From assembly GCF_900178005.1 (NCBI RefSeq), contig NZ_FXBS01000004.1, positions 1-64,000 of the forward strand: 64,000 bases of DNA, written 5' to 3'. Under the pieces are notes generated by a model that had not been told where the DNA came from, ran no database searches, and was given only the letters and a program-made list of their open reading frames with translations. Positions within the stretch are counted from its first letter, which is position 1. Each line of letters begins with the position of its first letter. The stretch comes from Tuberibacillus sp. Marseille-P3662. GTDB taxonomy: Bacteria > Bacillota > Bacilli > Bacillales > Sporolactobacillaceae. Of this stretch, positions 60,740-64,000 are shown piece by piece. A program made the translations under genes and the position numbers.

Positions 60740-61114
60740 ATGACGAAGTTCCAGTTGTACCTGTCCTCATTTATTTCTAGCGTGATATTAAGTGTTCTTA
60801 TAACTTTTTTGATATATAAACAGATAAACATGCTAACGATTGTGAACGGCAGTTTTTTGGTAGGTCTCTTTTATTTAATCGTCGGTCTTGTCCTCTATAT
60901 CATTCAAGGCGGATTTTTTAATGGGATCACGTACAGTTTCCGACGATTTTTCCGGCGGACATCGAGACAAGGGGATATCATGAATGATATCTCGAGTGCT
61001 GACGAAGAAGAAGCCCTTGTTCCAAAGGATCATGATTTTCCATGGACATACCCGATACTTATAAGCGGCTGTCTCCTTGGTTGCATTTCGATGGCATTGG
61101 CTTATACCATTTAG
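60740..61114 (+). CDS. DUF3899-family membrane protein
   Basis: A 124-residue protein with three membrane segments (starting about 7, 37 and 102). The middle QGGFFNGITYSFRRFFRRTS followed by an acidic loop and the terminal helix ISGCLLGCISMALAYTI match the DUF3899 family of small Firmicute membrane proteins of unknown function. The start ATG has AAAGGGAG about 11 bases upstream, 26 codons inside the longest frame. It ends directly at the trpS promoter. Confidence 0.75.
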   Translation: MTKFQLYLSSFISSVILSVLITFLIYKQINMLTIVNGSFLVGLFYLIVGLVLYIIQGGFFNGITYSFRRFFRRTSRQGDIMNDISSADEEEALVPKDHDFPWTYPILISGCLLGCISMALAYTI

Positions 61115-61115
61115 C

Positions 61116-61144
61116 TTGCATTGAGATCTGTAATTATGTATAAT
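61116..61144 (+). promoter_or_regulatory. Promoter of the T-box/trpS unit
   Basis: TTGCAT (61116-61121), 17 bp, TATAAT (61139-61144), just before the T-box leader. Confidence 0.75.
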
Positions 61145-61162
61145 CATGTAAAATACTGTGCG

Positions 61163-62422
<1,260 letters not shown>

Positions 62423-62436
62423 CCGATCAAAATTTA

Positions 62437-62472
62437 CCCCCGCCGTTCCTTCTAATGAAGGCTATCGGCGGG
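62437..62472. terminator. Terminator between trpS and yjbA
   Basis: CCCGCCG/CGGCGGG with a long loop, between convergent genes; the T runs are poor on both strands. Confidence 0.65.
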
Positions 62473-62480
62473 TCTCATTA

Positions 62481-63227
62481 TTAATTGACTTTTGCCCCGT
62501 GTTCAAGTTCCCAAATTTTTTCAAAATAAGGTTGTCCTTTAATCATTCGCTCACAAATCGCATAGTGCCGCTTAGACCAACCTTCTTTTATTTCATCATA
62601 GAGGCGTTGCCAAGCATTCTCGAATGATAATGTCCGACTTTCGTGATACTGTTTCGGAAACCATTCCGTATACCAGTATCGCATTTCTTCAAGATTGCCA
62701 ACAGAATATAATTGATCCATAGCCATGAACAACAACTGTTTCAGCTGTCTTTCTTTACGTGTCAATCCCCGCATCCACTCAGGATCAGGTGATAAGATAT
62801 GGTATTCTTGCTCTTCTTCATCATCCTCAAAGTCATAATGAGTGGTTTCCATTTCTTTAACTTTTTCCGCGACGAGTTTTTCTTGTCGAGGTATCAAGCG
62901 GCTTTTTCGAATCGGCAGTGTGTACCCTAACGTATCCGCAACAAGATGTTGTTCACCGTCGGTTGCGATAAAGCAGTACTCAATGACTTCGCGTTGATTA
63001 TTTTTTCTAATATAACTTTTATTACGGATGTCCTCAAGTAATTGGTGAGGCAGATCTTTCAATCCGTTTTCAATATAAATAAACAAGGGCGTTTCAATTT
63101 TCAGTACTGGGACTTGATCAAGCAATTCTATAAAATCATGCTTACGCCATTCATGAAATTCGCAGACGTTATATCCATTCTCTTCTCCTTCAAACCAATT
63201 GACCCATACATCTCCGATCATCTCCAT
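62481..63227 (-). CDS. yjbA: YjbA family protein (DUF3603)
   Basis: A 248-residue protein clearly homologous to B. subtilis Yjb[21 protein letters not shown] at the start, [14 protein letters not shown] in the middle, [19 protein letters not shown] and [18 protein letters not shown] at the end. It is cytoplasmic, with no known function, but conserved across bacilli. GAGGG lies about 9 bases before the first ATG. It is convergent with trpS, the same neighbours as in B. subtilis. Confidence 0.93.
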   Translation of the reverse strand: MEMIGDVWVNWFEGEENGYNVCEFHEWRKHDFIELLDQVPVLKIETPLFIYIENGLKDLPHQLLEDIRNKSYIRKNNQREVIEYCFIATDGEQHLVADTLGYTLPIRKSRLIPRQEKLVAEKVKEMETTHYDFEDDEEEQEYHILSPDPEWMRGLTRKERQLKQLLFMAMDQLYSVGNLEEMRYWYTEWFPKQYHESRTLSFENAWQRLYDEIKEGWSKRHYAICERMIKGQPYFEKIWELEHGAKVN

Positions 63228-63331
63228 GGTGTTCGTCCCTCACTTCTTAATTATGTATTTGCCAATAAGTATGGTCAGTGGGGGACGGATTTATTCCCTT
63301 TGGTTCGTTATTTTTACTTCGGTTCCATGAT

Positions 63332-63538
63332 TTACTTGAACTTCGGAAAATAGATGCTTAGCCACATAATCGCAATCCCGGCAAGGAGCAGATAGGTTTC
63401 GGGGCGGTCAGTTAGAAACTGCAAATAACCAAGATAATTTTGCCCGATGGTCAGCAGGTTTAGAAAGGCAATGATAGTGACCCCGCCGGATACAGCTAGT
63501 CCAAATCCAACGAATAAAAAAAAGACTCTAGTTAACAT
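63332..63538 (-). CDS. Small two-helix membrane protein
   Basis: A 68-residue protein with two membrane helices (MLTRVFFLFVGFGLAVSGGV and TYLLLAGIAIMWLSIYFP). I do not recognise it with certainty. The ribosome site AGGGATT is weak. It lies upstream of yjbA on the same strand, separated by about 100 bp, and the inverted repeat array begins 150 bp on its other side. Confidence 0.6.
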   Translation of the reverse strand: MLTRVFFLFVGFGLAVSGGVTIIAFLNLLTIGQNYLGYLQFLTDRPETYLLLAGIAIMWLSIYFPKFK

Positions 63539-63690
63539 ATTGAACCAATCCCTGTCACGGTAATGGAGTTTGGTGAGTTGTGCCTGTCCTATTTACCATC
63601 GTATGCTTTAGGGATTTTGATTATGTTTTTGTGTGTAATGGTTGTTGAATGAGTGCGAGCGGTGATGTATGGGTGGTGTGTGAATTCTAT

Positions 63691-64000
63691 GGGACATGTG
63701 CGTTCCAGGATTCATGATTTTCGGGACAGAATCTTTACAGTACGGGACACTTTTGTTGCAGTACAGGACAACCTTGGGACAGCGCACACTCAACGGGACA
63801 TGTGCGTTCCTGGATTCATGATTTTCGGGACAGAATCTTTACAGTACGAGACACTTTTGTTGCTGTACGGGACAACCTCGGGACAGCGCACACTCAACGG
63901 GACAGGTGCGTTCCAAGATTCGTGCTTTGCGGGACAGAATCTTTACAGTACGAGACACTTTTGTTGCTGTACGGGACAAACTCGGGACAGCGCACACTCA
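63691..64000. repeat. Second array of the 104-bp unit, inverted
   Basis: The plus strand shows GGGACA boxes (variants AGGACA, GAGACA) starting at 63691, 63723, 63744, 63765, 63776, 63795, 63827, 63848, 63869, 63880, 63899, 63931, 63952, 63973 and 63984. Spacings are 32, 21, 21, 11, 19, repeating with a 104-bp period: the array at 42999 read in reverse. About three units lie in the window and the array runs off its end. No gene is supported from 63539 onward. Confidence 0.93.

Noticed and set aside
63608-63793. Open frame over the second array with similar repeat residues
   Set aside because: Same cause: translation of non-coding repeats, without start signals.

Overview
The window looks like chromosomal DNA of an endospore-forming member of the Bacillales. 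The evidence is spore genes (sspP, two YjcZ-type proteins, a probable spore-surface cluster), an AprX protease, typical Bacillus RNA switches (TPP, yybP-ykoY, T-box), and strong gene-order agreement with the Bacillus subtilis yjbA-to-fabI region, read here from right to left. No species is claimed. There are no transposases, prophage genes or CRISPR arrays.

Layout. 1-750: the 5' end of a 16S rRNA on the minus strand, a structured leader and four tandem promoters. 756-13300: an M29 aminopeptidase, an acetyltransferase and HAD hydrolase pair, aprX, an SDR remnant, an addAB-like helicase/nuclease pair, a WYL regulator and a Sco lipoprotein. 13305-17440: thiamine operon tenI-thiO-thiS-thiG-thiF behind a TPP riboswitch. 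17600-18740: a TerC-family gene behind a yybP-ykoY riboswitch. 18749-31462: mostly envelope, transport and spore genes, a tRNA-Val, and yjcG-yjcF. 31470-35621: several poorly recognisable proteins forming a probable spore-surface cluster. 35678-53659: fabI, a CPA2 antiporter, rodA, a pseudouridine synthase, nadK, relQ, yjbK, yjbI, yjbH, pepF, coiA, cls, mecA, yjbE, spx and yjbC. 54501-60408: the oppABCDF peptide importer. 60740-63538: a DUF3899 gene, T-box-controlled trpS, yjbA and a small membrane protein.

How the genes fit together. spx, yjbH and mecA belong to one regulatory circuit: YjbH and MecA are ClpP-system adaptors, and YjbH targets Spx. coiA and the oligopeptide permease are linked to competence and peptide uptake. 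relQ, nadK and the pseudouridine synthase form a conserved housekeeping block. The thi operon makes the thiazole half of thiamine and is switched off by TPP. The TerC gene has four alternating complementary segments that fit a metal-induced antitermination switch.

The most unusual content is non-coding. Two arrays of the same 104-bp unit (42999-43543 and, inverted, 63691 to the window end) carry TGTCCC boxes spaced 19/11/21/21/32 bp, close to whole DNA helical turns. A different box, GAGCG, recurs seven times at 20-21 bp in the thi leader. Hairpins with RUCCU loops, resembling the Bacillaceae-1 RNA motif, occur in the rRNA leader and again inside a structured interspersed repeat downstream of pepF, with compensatory stem changes. 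Identifications come from reading the sequence and recalling families; no database search was run.
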